A DNA stretch of 64,000 bases from an uncultured SAR86 cluster bacterium (GCA_902526045.1 CABZJI010000002.1:1-64000), one strand, 5' to 3'. Shown: positions 12,237 through 20,567, numbered from the stretch's first letter. Translations and numbers: made by a program. The notes: generated from the letters alone by a model not told the origin.

Positions 12237-13487
12237 CTAGTTTTTTGAACCAGATGGGATTTCGTTGAATGGTACAGTCTTATCGACTCTAACATCCTGA
12301 GGCATACCTAAAACTTGCTCAGCTATAATATTTCTCAGAATTTCATCGGTACCACCTGCGATTCTTATAAGCGGGGCTCCAAGGAGACTACCTTGAAATA
12401 AAGCTCTTATATCATCTTTATCATCTGATTTGATGATAGAAGCATTATCCATGAGATCCATTCCAAAATTAGCTATATCTTGAAGTTTATTCGCGCTTAC
12501 AATTTTAGTTATAGAAGCATCTGGACCGGGAGTATCACCTCTTGATAGGGCAGAAATATTTCTCATTTTAGTGTATTTCAATCCAGCATACTCACAGTAC
12601 CAATCTGCTAGTCTTTCTCGAACTCCACCATTGCTAATGGCATTCTCACCGTTGAAGTCACTTTCTTTTGTTAATTCAAAAATCTCCTGAAAATCAACAC
12701 CTGAGGCATCACCCACAGCTAATCTTTCGTTCATAAGAGTAGTAAGAGCAACTTTCCATCCATCTCCAACTTCTCCCAATCTTTGTGAATCAGGAATTTT
12801 AACGTCAGTGAAATAAACTTCATTAAAATTCGCTCCACCGGTAATTTGTCTAATTGGTCTTACTTCTATTCCAGGGGATTTCATATCTAAGAAAAAGTAA
12901 GTCAATCCTTTATGTTTTGGAGCATTGAAGTCACTTCTAGTAACAAGAATTGCATAATCGCTGTAATGCGCACCCGATGTCCATACTTTTTGACCATTTA
13001 TAGTCCAAGTATCGCCATCCAATTCAGCTTTTGTCTTTATTCCAGCAAGGTCAGAGCCTGCGCCTGGCTCACTGAAAAGTTGACACCATATTTCTTGACC
13101 TTTTGCCATCGGCGGTAGGTATTCTTTTTTTTGCTCCTCAGTTGCGTAGAGCATCATAGTTGGACCAGCCATCCCTTGGCCAATTTCATGAAAGCCTCCA
13201 GGGACTTTGTACTTACTCTCTTCTTGAGCCCAAATTACCCTTTCGATTGCAGTAGCATCTCTACCACCGTATTCTTTAGGCCAATGTAGACAAGCCCAGC
13301 CAGCTTCATATTTTTTTGTCATCCAATCTTTAGCATCTTGAAGGGCGCTAGACTCTCCACCTTCCCCAGTCAGTTCAGCGGGACGGTAGACATCACGGGA
13401 ATGCTCTTTCTTTTCAGCATTTGCACTAAGCCAATCTGAGGCTTCTTTTCTAAATTTTGCTTCTTCAGCGGTATCATTAAAATCCAT
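12237..13487 (-). CDS. Acyl-CoA dehydrogenase, large (alpha-like) subunit
   Basis: Flavin-dependent dehydrogenase that introduces a 2,3 double bond in an acyl-CoA. The 416 residues follow the family order: an N-terminal helical domain, a flavin/substrate strand domain with QLFSEPGAGSDLAGIKTKA and GQKVWTSGAHYSDY, and a C-terminal helical domain ending in the FAD-contact motif GGTDEILRNIIAEQVLGMP. Overall it resembles the large subunit of the pimeloyl-CoA dehydrogenase group (PimC), and it lies 14 bases after a second, more divergent dehydrogenase gene, as in heteromeric enzymes. A clear AGGAG ribosome site precedes the ATG. The substrate cannot be told from sequence. Confidence 0.88.
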   Translation of the reverse strand: MDFNDTAEEAKFRKEASDWLSANAEKKEHSRDVYRPAELTGEGGESSALQDAKDWMTKKYEAGWACLHWPKEYGGRDATAIERVIWAQEESKYKVPGGFHEIGQGMAGPTMMLYATEEQKKEYLPPMAKGQEIWCQLFSEPGAGSDLAGIKTKAELDGDTWTINGQKVWTSGAHYSDYAILVTRSDFNAPKHKGLTYFFLDMKSPGIEVRPIRQITGGANFNEVYFTDVKIPDSQRLGEVGDGWKVALTTLMNERLAVGDASGVDFQEIFELTKESDFNGENAISNGGVRERLADWYCEYAGLKYTKMRNISALSRGDTPGPDASITKIVSANKLQDIANFGMDLMDNASIIKSDDKDDIRALFQGSLLGAPLIRIAGGTDEILRNIIAEQVLGMPQDVRVDKTVPFNEIPSGSKN

Positions 13488-13493
13488 TTAGTA

Positions 13494-13498
13494 CTCCT
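13494..13498 (-). promoter_or_regulatory. Ribosome binding site of the large ACAD subunit
   Basis: On the minus strand AGGAG lies six bases before the ATG at 13487, inside the 14-base spacer between the two dehydrogenase genes. It confirms the start of the downstream subunit. Most other genes in the window lack so clear a site. Confidence 0.65.
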
Positions 13499-13501
13499 AA
13501 A

Positions 13502-14611
13502 TTATTGAGGTAAATTACTTCTTTCAATTGATGAAACAAGTTTATCTTTCCATAGACTTTGTCCGCCTATATTAGCAGATAACAACCTTGCTCTTCTATA
13601 AAAGAGGTGACAATCAAATTCCCAAGTAGCACCCATACCACCATGAGTCTGGATGTTTTCTTTGGAACATTCATAAAAAGCTTTTGTAGCACTTACTCTT
13701 GCAGTGGCAGCAGCAACTGGAAGTTCTGGTGCATCGTTACCCAAAGCCCAAGCCCCAAAGTAACAGTTCGATCTAGCTAATGTAAGAGAGATATACATAT
13801 CAGCTAGTTTGTGTTTGATTGCTTGGAAAGAACCTATCTGCCTACCAAAGGCGTATCTTCCCATAGCATATTCTTTTGCCATATTCATTGAAGCTTCGGC
13901 TCCTCCAACCTGTTCAAATGAAAATAGGACAGCTGCTTGATTTAAAAGCTTTTCTATTGCTTCAGAAGAAGAATCTTCTATAACTTTTGCATCTACATCT
14001 TTAAAACTTACATTCGCATAAGATCGTGAACCATCAAAACACTCGGCTTTTGAAACTTCTACACCTTCACTATCAGTATCAACTAAAAAAAGACCTACGT
14101 TATCTCCACACTTAGCTGAAACAATAAATATATTTGCGATATCTCCATCTGGGACCGCAATCTTTTCACCACTCAATTTTCCAGCTTGAAACGTTGTTTT
14201 AGCATTATCAGATGTTGGAGTTCCTAATTCTTCAGAGTGGGCAAATGTTCCTATCATTTCTCCAGCAGCAAGTTTAGGTAGATATTCTTTTTTAACATCT
14301 TCGTTAGACGAATTTATGATAGCAGTGGTGGCTAAATAAACGCTGGAAGAATATGGAATTGGAGCTATAGCTCTTCCCATTTCTTCAGCAACTACACATA
14401 GCTCGAGAAAACCCAAGCCGATCCCACCGTGCTCTTCGGGAATCGTTACTGCTGTCAAACCCATTTCGACAACTTTATTCCATAAATCTTTATCAAAATT
14501 TTCATCACCTTCTAATATATTTCTATTCCTTTTTACAGTATCTTCTTTTTCAAAAAGTTTTCTCACTTCTTCTTTCATAACCAATTGGTCATCAGAAAAT
14601 TCAAAATTCAT
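13502..14611 (-). CDS. Acyl-CoA dehydrogenase, small (beta-like) subunit
   Basis: Second acyl-CoA dehydrogenase fold, 369 residues, first gene of a two-gene minus-strand operon. The N-terminal and C-terminal helical domains are recognisable (VTIPEEHGGIGLGFLELCVVAEEMGRA split around residue 65; YAFGRQIGSFQAIKHKLADM; HGGMGATWEFDCHLFYRRA). The flavin motif that normally reads T-E-P-x-x-G-S-D is strongly altered here (FAHSEELGTPTSD), while the glutamate in GATWE is kept. Such a pattern is typical of the small subunits of heteromeric dehydrogenases such as PimD or steroid-degrading FadE pairs. It probably forms a complex with the neighbouring gene product. Confidence 0.85.
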   Translation of the reverse strand: MNFEFSDDQLVMKEEVRKLFEKEDTVKRNRNILEGDENFDKDLWNKVVEMGLTAVTIPEEHGGIGLGFLELCVVAEEMGRAIAPIPYSSSVYLATTAIINSSNEDVKKEYLPKLAAGEMIGTFAHSEELGTPTSDNAKTTFQAGKLSGEKIAVPDGDIANIFIVSAKCGDNVGLFLVDTDSEGVEVSKAECFDGSRSYANVSFKDVDAKVIEDSSSEAIEKLLNQAAVLFSFEQVGGAEASMNMAKEYAMGRYAFGRQIGSFQAIKHKLADMYISLTLARSNCYFGAWALGNDAPELPVAAATARVSATKAFYECSKENIQTHGGMGATWEFDCHLFYRRARLLSANIGGQSLWKDKLVSSIERSNLPQ

Positions 14612-14613
14612 TT

Positions 14614-14620
14614 CTCCTCC
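14614..14620 (-). promoter_or_regulatory. Strong ribosome binding site of the small ACAD subunit
   Basis: GGAGGAG on the minus strand, two bases upstream of AA-ATG at 14611. It is one of the few near-consensus Shine-Dalgarno sites in the window and fixes the start codon of the dehydrogenase operon. Confidence 0.65.
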
Positions 14621-14689
14621 ATATTTTTCAAAAAAAACATTTCATTGTAACCATCTATCATTAGAATGTAATCCCATATAACTTAATAT

Positions 14690-15319
14690 ATGGAAAATAA
14701 TTCTAAAAATATTAGACCTTATAAAGACCTGTCTTCAAGGAAGATTTCTGCTTCCTCCTCGATAAGCTTATCAAGCCTTTTAGTCCCTCTAATACTTATC
14801 GTTGTAGTAATTTTAAGTACAGTTTTCATCAGTTTGAATCAAAATAAACTCCAGAAAGAAATAGCTGACGTTAATTTAAGGCTTTCAACCATGGAGAAAA
14901 ATCAGGCAGATCTCGGAGAAACTTCTCAGATTACTTTGGAATCTCTGGAGCAAAATTTAAAGGATGCAAATTTTGAAATTAGGAAACTTTGGGATTTAAG
15001 TAATAAAAGAAACCGAAGAAACATAGAAACTACTATGAAATCTTTAGAAACACTCCAAGAACAAGCAGATGACATAGTTAAAAAGTCACAGTTAAATGAA
15101 GAGTCTTTGAAAAGGCTTGCATTATCTTTAGATAAAACAAGGAAATTGGTGGCAAGAATATCAGGATCTGATAATTCCTTCGATCAACTCGAATCAAAAA
15201 TAGTAGAAATTGAAGAAGCCAATGAATCAAATATGGCTTTCAGAGAACAGATAAGCGAAGCACTTATTAGAATTCAAGCAGACCTTAGCAGTTTAGAGAT
15301 TGCTTTAGAGGATAAATAA
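14690..15319 (+). CDS. Single-pass membrane protein with coiled coil, function unknown
   Basis: I do not recognise a family. The 209-residue product has a serine-rich, basic cytoplasmic leader (1-28), one strong membrane helix at about 29-49 (LLVPLILIVVVILSTVFIS), and then about 155 residues of charged heptad-like helix with almost no proline or glycine, predicted to form a coiled coil in the periplasm. Such a layout is common in envelope or division accessory proteins, but nothing more specific is visible. It is transcribed divergently from the dehydrogenase operon and lies 18 bases before tRNA-Leu, which may be read from the same promoter. Confidence 0.7.
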   Translation: MENNSKNIRPYKDLSSRKISASSSISLSSLLVPLILIVVVILSTVFISLNQNKLQKEIADVNLRLSTMEKNQADLGETSQITLESLEQNLKDANFEIRKLWDLSNKRNRRNIETTMKSLETLQEQADDIVKKSQLNEESLKRLALSLDKTRKLVARISGSDNSFDQLESKIVEIEEANESNMAFREQISEALIRIQADLSSLEIALEDK

Positions 15320-15337
15320 TTTATATTATCCAGCTAC

Positions 15338-15422
15338 GCGGATATGGTGGAACTGGTAGACACGCTAGATTTAGGTTCTAGTGCCGAAAGGTGTGGGGGT
15401 TCGACTCCCTCTATCCGCACCA
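15338..15422 (+). tRNA. tRNA-Leu (anticodon UAG)
   Basis: A full cloverleaf can be drawn: acceptor arm GCGGATA paired with TATCCGC, a seven-base anticodon loop TTTAGGT with TAG at 15372-15374, a long variable arm typical of class II tRNAs, and T-loop GGTTCGACTC. The discriminator is A15419, and the CCA end (15420-15422) is encoded in the genome. UAG reads CUN leucine codons. Confidence 0.95.
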
Positions 15423-15430
15423 AGGTTAAT

Positions 15431-16276
15431 TTACTTCAAATGCTCAATTAGAAGAGTAGGTATGTTGCAAGTATGAGATTTAATAGTCGCAACTAATGTG
15501 TTTGGCTTTCTGCCATTTTTTACATCTGAAATTTCCACTCCCTCCGATAACAATCTAGCATGCGTTTTTTTAATGTCTTTGGTTGTCCAAGCTAGACCCC
15601 AGGCTTTATCAATGGGTTCATCATCTTCATTTTTGATTCCAATGGCCTCAATCGTTGTTTGATTCGTTCTAAAAAACAACATTCTTCCTCCCCATTTTTC
15701 AACAAATTGATCTAATGCAAGTCTGATTCCGTAAGTATCCCTATAGAGCTCTATTAATCCATCTGGATCATTCGAGTTAATAACAATATGATCTAGACGT
15801 TCAATTTGATCGCTTCCAAACGATTCATATTTAGGAAGAATTCCTGAGGTATGCTCTATGAGGAGGGTAAAGACACCCCTAGTAGATTTTTCTGGCAGCA
15901 TTATATTTTTCCATTTTCTCTTAGCGCCGGTATTAATATTAATTCCTTCTCCTTCAATCACCTTAATATCTTTAAAATTAGTAAAATTATCAGATTCCAG
16001 AACTTTCTCAATCTTTTCAACTTCCAATGCGATACCAAAGATAGATTCACCATTTTGCTCGATGTGATCATTAACTTTATCTGCTAAGAATCCCTCTGAA
16101 GTTCCTGCAATAAGTTCCAGATAGAGATTGTCTAAAGGAAAAAGGGCATTTTCTGTTCCAAGGTCTGGATGTTTTCCTCGCCATGTAGGTTTGATCCCTA
16201 AAATTTTTTCATAATGACCACATGATTCTTCAATACTTTTTACGGATATTAAAATGTGATCTATGGATTTAATCAT
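15431..16276 (-). CDS. VOC superfamily (glyoxalase-like) protein with two domains
   Basis: A 281-residue protein with two vicinal-oxygen-chelate modules. Each begins with the family strand: IDHILISVKSIEES near residue 5 and LDHIVINSNDPDGL near residue 160. The second module keeps a glutamate late in the fold (TTIEAIG), a usual metal-ligand position. VOC proteins include glyoxalases, ring-cleavage dioxygenases and epimerases acting on CoA esters; the substrate is not evident. The gene sits between tRNA-Leu and an acyl-CoA dehydrogenase transcribed the other way, so a role in CoA-ester metabolism is possible but unproven. Confidence 0.72.
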   Translation of the reverse strand: MIKSIDHILISVKSIEESCGHYEKILGIKPTWRGKHPDLGTENALFPLDNLYLELIAGTSEGFLADKVNDHIEQNGESIFGIALEVEKIEKVLESDNFTNFKDIKVIEGEGININTGAKRKWKNIMLPEKSTRGVFTLLIEHTSGILPKYESFGSDQIERLDHIVINSNDPDGLIELYRDTYGIRLALDQFVEKWGGRMLFFRTNQTTIEAIGIKNEDDEPIDKAWGLAWTTKDIKKTHARLLSEGVEISDVKNGRKPNTLVATIKSHTCNIPTLLIEHLK

Positions 16277-16310
16277 TAATTATGAGCAGTAGTCAGATTT
16301 TCAATTTTCG

Positions 16311-16344
16311 TATACTCTAGCACTATTAAATTTTTTACGAGGAG
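16311..16344 (+). promoter_or_regulatory. Probable -10 element and ribosome site of the ACAD11-like gene
   Basis: TATACT at 16311-16316 is a good -10 hexamer; no convincing -35 hexamer is visible at 16-18 bases upstream. The strong Shine-Dalgarno GAGGAG at 16339-16344 lies six bases before ATG 16351 and decides that start. Confidence 0.5.
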
Positions 16345-16350
16345 AAAAAA

Positions 16351-17616
16351 ATGAACTTTGAACATTCAGACAAAGTAAAAGACTTACTAGCTAGGGTATC
16401 TAAATTTATGGATGACAATATATATCCAGCAGAAGCAGTATATGCAGAACAAATGCAGTCCTTCAGAGACGAAGGAAATCCTTGGCAAGTTGTCCCAATA
16501 GTTGAAGAGCTTAAAAAGAAAGCTCGAGCTGAGGGTCTTTGGAACTTCTTTTTACCTGAAAGTTCCTACGGATTTGGTTTAACCAATCTTGAATATTCGC
16601 CTTTAGCTGAATTAATGGGAAGAAGCGGTATTGCTTCGGAGGTATTTAATTGTTCAGCACCTGACACAGGAAACATGGAAGTAATTGAAAGATATGGAAA
16701 TGAAGAGCACAAAAAATTGTGGCTTGAGCCTTTGCTTAACGGTGAAATCAGATCAGCCTTTGCTATGACTGAACCAAATGTTGCGTCTTCAGATGCAACG
16801 AATATTTCTAGTTCAATTGTTGATGCTGGGGATCATTACGTTATTAATGGTGAAAAATGGTGGACTTCAGGTGCAGGGGATCCTCGTTGTAAGATTCTTG
16901 TCTTCATGGGTGTTACTAATCCGGATAATCCGAAACATCAGAGACAATCACAAATTCTTGTTCCTATGGATACTCCTGGGATCGAAATCTTAAGAATGAT
17001 GAATGTCTTCGGCTCAGACGATGCCCCTCATGGCCATGGGCATTTAAGATTTACAGACGTAAAAGTCCCCAAAGAAAATTTACTTCTCGGTGAAGGCAGA
17101 GGTTTTGAGATTGCTCAAGGAAGGCTTGGTCCTGGAAGAATTCATCACTGTATGAGAACAATTGGTGTTGCCGAAAGAGCTCTGGATATTCTTTGTGAAA
17201 GAGCTACAAGTAGAGAAGCATTTGGTAAACCTCTTGCTGAGCTTGGTGGAAACTATGATGTAATTGCAGATTGTCGTATTGAGATAGACAGCTGCCGATT
17301 ACTTACTCTTAATGCAGCTCATATGATGGATACTGTAGGTAATAAAATTGCTAAAAGTGAAATCGCTCAAATCAAAGTAGCTGTTCCGAATATGGCCTTG
17401 AGAGTTATTGACAAAGCAATCCAAATTCATGGTGGAGCCGGAGTTTCACAGGATACTCCTCTCGCTAGGATGTATGCGAGCATGAGGACCTTAAGACTTG
17501 CTGATGGTCCTGATGAAGTTCACAGAAGAACTGTCGCAAGATTAGAACTTGGCAAACATCAGGCTCAGGCAGCTAAAGATGGATCGCCAGACGTTTACGT
17601 TGGAAGGCCTAGTTAA
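16351..17616 (+). CDS. Acyl-CoA dehydrogenase, ACAD10/11-like
   Basis: Single-subunit flavin acyl-CoA dehydrogenase, 421 residues. Recognisable family text includes [18 protein letters not shown] (flavin loop), [36 protein letters not shown] and [16 protein letters not shown], ending in [19 protein letters not shown]. The W-W-x-S-G and [10 protein letters not shown] elements are characteristic of the ACAD10/ACAD11 group, which handles long-chain or hydroxylated acyl-CoAs in other organisms. It is monocistronic with its own promoter and a strong ribosome site. Its stop codon overlaps the end of the opposing DUF2256 gene. Confidence 0.9.
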   Translation: MNFEHSDKVKDLLARVSKFMDDNIYPAEAVYAEQMQSFRDEGNPWQVVPIVEELKKKARAEGLWNFFLPESSYGFGLTNLEYSPLAELMGRSGIASEVFNCSAPDTGNMEVIERYGNEEHKKLWLEPLLNGEIRSAFAMTEPNVASSDATNISSSIVDAGDHYVINGEKWWTSGAGDPRCKILVFMGVTNPDNPKHQRQSQILVPMDTPGIEILRMMNVFGSDDAPHGHGHLRFTDVKVPKENLLLGEGRGFEIAQGRLGPGRIHHCMRTIGVAERALDILCERATSREAFGKPLAELGGNYDVIADCRIEIDSCRLLTLNAAHMMDTVGNKIAKSEIAQIKVAVPNMALRVIDKAIQIHGGAGVSQDTPLARMYASMRTLRLADGPDEVHRRTVARLELGKHQAQAAKDGSPDVYVGRPS

Positions 17617-17744
17617 TCTTTTTTAGATCTTCTGCAGCGTTCGCTGCAGAAGACTACTTGATCCCAATCTCTTTCCCATTTTTTTCGCCATGAAAATGGT
17701 CTTTTGCATTTTCTACAAATTTTTTCTGGCAGGGGTTTTCTCAT
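17613..17744 (-). CDS. DUF2256 mini-protein with two CxxxC/CxxC-type cysteine pairs
   Basis: A 43-residue frame too short for most gene callers. It contains two cysteine pairs, ICRKC and FCSERC, around the conserved core [16 protein letters not shown], which is the signature of DUF2256. These are very small, probably zinc-binding proteins often found beside photolyase or cryptochrome genes (recollection of the family, not a search). Its ATG overlaps the stop of the photolyase-like gene by four bases (ATGA), which implies translational coupling. The codons for the second cysteine pair form a perfect palindrome (arms of 11 bases at 17629-17639 and 17642-17652). Function is unknown. Confidence 0.8.
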   Translation of the reverse strand: MRKPLPEKICRKCKRPFSWRKKWERDWDQVVFCSERCRRSKKD

Positions 17745-19228
17745 GTGCTAGATGTTTTATTAATAAAATTTTCCGCTAATTTAAAAATTCTTTCTTTTTT
17801 TGATGGATCCATTCTCTCTAAGGATCTTGTCATTAAAGATAGCCTAGGGTTAGATTTGAAAAAATCACTATTTTTTGAAATGAAACTCCAGTAAAGACCA
17901 TCAACAATCTCGCACCAATCTCCTCTCTTAAAATTACTCATTTTTAGAAGATAATTAGAACCACAAATGTATGGTTTAGTAGACATCAAACCTCCGTCAG
18001 CATAAGTACTCATACCAAACACATTTGGGATCATCACCCAATCCGAAGAATCGATATACATTTCCATGAACCATCTATAAATTTCTTTAGGAGCAATACC
18101 TACTAAATTCATTATGTTTGATATAACCATCAATCTGTTTATATGATGAGTATAACCGTGCTCCCAAGACTCTTTGATTGCTTTATCTAGTGGTTCAATT
18201 CCAGTGGATCCTTCATACCAGCAATCTTTAAGTTTCCGTTTATTTTTGAAAAAATTAGAAGACATTTGCTCACTACCCTTTGAGTCATAGACACCTTTAA
18301 TAAATTCTCTCCACCCTATTATTTGTCTAATAAAACCTTCGAGTGAATTAATAGGGATATTATTTTTTTTTGCATAATTAATAGATTTATTGATGACTTC
18401 TTCAGGAGTTAACAGCCCAATGTTTAAAAGTGGACTCAAAAGTGAGTGAAATAAAAATACTTCTTTATCATGTAATGCATCTTCATAATCACCAAATAAG
18501 TTAAATCTTTCTTTTAAGAAAACATCAAGCCACTTCAATGAATCTTTTCTGTTTGTTGGCGGTAAAAAACCATTTAAGCTTCCAGGATGATTAGAAAAGA
18601 GATGATTAACTAAATCCTCAAGTTCTTTTCTGTACTTTGATTCTTTAAAAATTGGAATAGTGGGTAAGGTAATTTCCTTCGGTAATTTCTTTCTATTCTC
18701 ATCATCATAAGACCACTTTCCTCCTTCAGGTTTATCAAAATCCATCAAAATATTCATTCTACGTCTCATTTTTTTATAAAAGTCAGCCATAAACAGTCTT
18801 TTGCCTTTCATAAGTTCGTTGAATTCTCCTTCTTTTAACAAAAACATAGGATTTTCTAATTGAATGGAATTCTTTCCAGAGGAATTTATAAATTTTTTAA
18901 GTTTATCGCCAAAATCTTTATCTGCCGGATTAAAGTAAAGTAAATTATCAATTTTATTGTCATCTATGATCCTTGATAAATTCTCGAAGAAACCTTTATT
19001 TCTTTTTGACAATTCAAAATAATGGATTTTTGCTTCTAAGGAAGACAATGAATCTCGATATTCCCGCATAGATGTCAGGAATAAAAGGATTTTAGACTTA
19101 TGATGTTTTTCATAAGTGCAAAGTTCATAATCCTCAATCATTAAAATATGGTTGAAGTTATACTTTTTTAATTCTTCTAAAGGAAATAATTGATTTCCTA
19201 GGACAATTAATAGATTATTTTCCACCAA
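17741..19228 (-). CDS. Photolyase/cryptochrome-related protein of the PhrB (FeS-BCP) group, cluster cysteines partly lost
   Basis: A 495-residue flavoprotein with the layout of PhrB-type bacterial (6-4) photolyases/cryptochromes: an N-terminal antenna domain (about 1-130) and a helical FAD domain with GFIRQIIGWREFIKGVY (298-314), CWYEGSTGIEPLDKAI (336-351), THHINRLMVISNIMNL (361-376) and DSSDWVMIPNVFGMSTYADGG split around 400. Members normally bind a 4Fe-4S cluster with four cysteines. Here Cys336 and Cys439 match two of them, but the C-x-x-C pair expected just before Cys439 is absent (the text reads SNFKRGDWC) and the segment is about ten residues shorter. It may be a cluster-free repair enzyme or photoreceptor. 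It is coupled to the DUF2256 gene. Confidence 0.85.
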   Translation of the reverse strand: MVENNLLIVLGNQLFPLEELKKYNFNHILMIEDYELCTYEKHHKSKILLFLTSMREYRDSLSSLEAKIHYFELSKRNKGFFENLSRIIDDNKIDNLLYFNPADKDFGDKLKKFINSSGKNSIQLENPMFLLKEGEFNELMKGKRLFMADFYKKMRRRMNILMDFDKPEGGKWSYDDENRKKLPKEITLPTIPIFKESKYRKELEDLVNHLFSNHPGSLNGFLPPTNRKDSLKWLDVFLKERFNLFGDYEDALHDKEVFLFHSLLSPLLNIGLLTPEEVINKSINYAKKNNIPINSLEGFIRQIIGWREFIKGVYDSKGSEQMSSNFFKNKRKLKDCWYEGSTGIEPLDKAIKESWEHGYTHHINRLMVISNIMNLVGIAPKEIYRWFMEMYIDSSDWVMIPNVFGMSTYADGGLMSTKPYICGSNYLLKMSNFKRGDWCEIVDGLYWSFISKNSDFFKSNPRLSLMTRSLERMDPSKKERIFKLAENFINKTSST

Positions 19229-19268
19229 TAAATATTAACGATTCATTTTTAACTAACCAAATAATTTT

Positions 19269-19736
19269 ATGAAAGATATATTTCCTACCGAAGGAGCGTC
19301 CGTAATCGTATCCGAAGATATGTGCGATATGAATGGCCATATGAATGTGAGGTACTATCAGACTATTCCAATGGATTATGATAGTAACTTCTACAACAGT
19401 CTTGGTTTTGGAGAGGACTACATCTCTAAGGGTTATTCATCCTTTACAGCAGAACAGAATATTAGATATCTTAAGGAATGTTTAAAGGGAGAAAAGCTTA
19501 CACCAAGATTTAGAATGCTTAATGTAAATAAGAAGCTTTACCACTACGTATGTGCAATCTGTAAAGAATCAGATGAAGTTGCCGCCTTGGTTGAAACAGT
19601 TGAAATTCACATAGACATGACGATCAGAAAATCCTCTGAAATGTCAAATGAAATTTTTGAGACGATGCTGAGCATGCAGAAAGAGCACCAATCTTCAGGC
19701 GATTATCCTTTTGAAAAAAAGCTAAAAATTAAATAA
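19269..19736 (+). CDS. Hotdog-fold thioesterase-like protein
   Basis: A 155-residue protein with the hotdog motif SEDMCDMNGHMNVRYY (residues 15-30), in which D-x-N-G-H-M-N-x-x-Y is the active-site segment of the 4-hydroxybenzoyl-CoA thioesterase group (4HBT_2 type), followed by the long helix and the strands of the fold. The expected reaction is hydrolysis of an acyl-CoA thioester in the cytoplasm; the acyl group cannot be predicted. It lies close to acyl-CoA dehydrogenase and enoyl-CoA hydratase-like genes, is divergent from the photolyase-like gene, and ends one base before the opposing hydratase-like gene. Confidence 0.72.
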   Translation: MKDIFPTEGASVIVSEDMCDMNGHMNVRYYQTIPMDYDSNFYNSLGFGEDYISKGYSSFTAEQNIRYLKECLKGEKLTPRFRMLNVNKKLYHYVCAICKESDEVAALVETVEIHIDMTIRKSSEMSNEIFETMLSMQKEHQSSGDYPFEKKLKIK

Positions 19737-19737
19737 A

Positions 19738-20514
19738 TTATTTTGATTGAAAAATTGGATCTCTTCTATCCAAAGAAGCTTTAATTCCTTCTTTAAAGTC
19801 CTCTGTCTCTCTTAATCTATTCTGTTCCGACAATTCCCACTTGGTAATTTTTTCTATTTCATCTGCCAATCCTTCTCTAATGGTCTTTTTTATAGCCTGA
19901 ACTCCTAAGGGGCCAGCAGAGTTTATTTCATCTGCAAGCTTTTCAGCAGCACTCATGAGGTTATCTTTTTCAACCAAGTAATCTGCTAATCCATATTCGT
20001 AAGCTTCCTCACCGGTTACTCTTCTGCCAGTCAATAGCATTAAAGAAGCTTTTTGATGCCCAATGACTCTTGGCAAGGTTATGGTTGTTCCAAAACCTTG
20101 ATGAAAAGCTAGCCTCGCAAAATTTGCACTGAATCTTGATTCTGGGCAAGCAATTCTAAAATCGCATGATAAAGAAACACCCAAGCCTCCTCCAATTGCT
20201 GCACCTTGAATTACACCTATGATAGGTTTCTTAGTTCTATAAAGTCTTACAGCTTGTTGATATAATTGTTCATAGGGATCGGATTCTTCTTTCATGGATG
20301 ATCTTGTGAAATCTGCACCTGCACAAAAATGTTTTCCCGCTGAAAAGAGAATCAAAGATCTGCATTGATCTGTCTCGTCCATTGTTTCGAGGACATCTGC
20401 AATTTCTCCTATTAAATCTGCATCAAAAAAGTTATTGGGTGGTCTGTTTATTTTGATATAACCAGTATGATTCTTGAGTTCAAACTCTAAATCTGTAAGC
20501 TTATCTAAGTTCAT
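19738..20514 (-). CDS. Enoyl-CoA hydratase/isomerase family protein lacking both catalytic glutamates
   Basis: Crotonase-fold protein, 258 residues. The oxyanion-hole segments are clear: FSAGKHFCAGADF and IQGAAIGGGLGVSLSCDFRIA. The two glutamates used by true hydratases (Glu144 and Glu164 in the rat enzyme) are replaced: GGGLG where GGGxE is expected, and NFARLAFHQGFG where a P-E pair is expected. Crotonase relatives with this pattern catalyse other reactions on acyl-CoAs or are uncharacterised. It is monocistronic, and no clear ribosome site precedes ATG 20514. Confidence 0.85.
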   Translation of the reverse strand: MNLDKLTDLEFELKNHTGYIKINRPPNNFFDADLIGEIADVLETMDETDQCRSLILFSAGKHFCAGADFTRSSMKEESDPYEQLYQQAVRLYRTKKPIIGVIQGAAIGGGLGVSLSCDFRIACPESRFSANFARLAFHQGFGTTITLPRVIGHQKASLMLLTGRRVTGEEAYEYGLADYLVEKDNLMSAAEKLADEINSAGPLGVQAIKKTIREGLADEIEKITKWELSEQNRLRETEDFKEGIKASLDRRDPIFQSK

Positions 20515-20567
20515 AATAATTTTTTTATTTTTTATTTTGATAATAACTTACAGGTAAAATAACTTAC

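Noticed and set aside
16277-16310. A -35 hexamer for the ACAD11-like gene
   Set aside because: No hexamer resembling TTGACA lies 16-18 bases before TATACT, so only the -10 element is reported.
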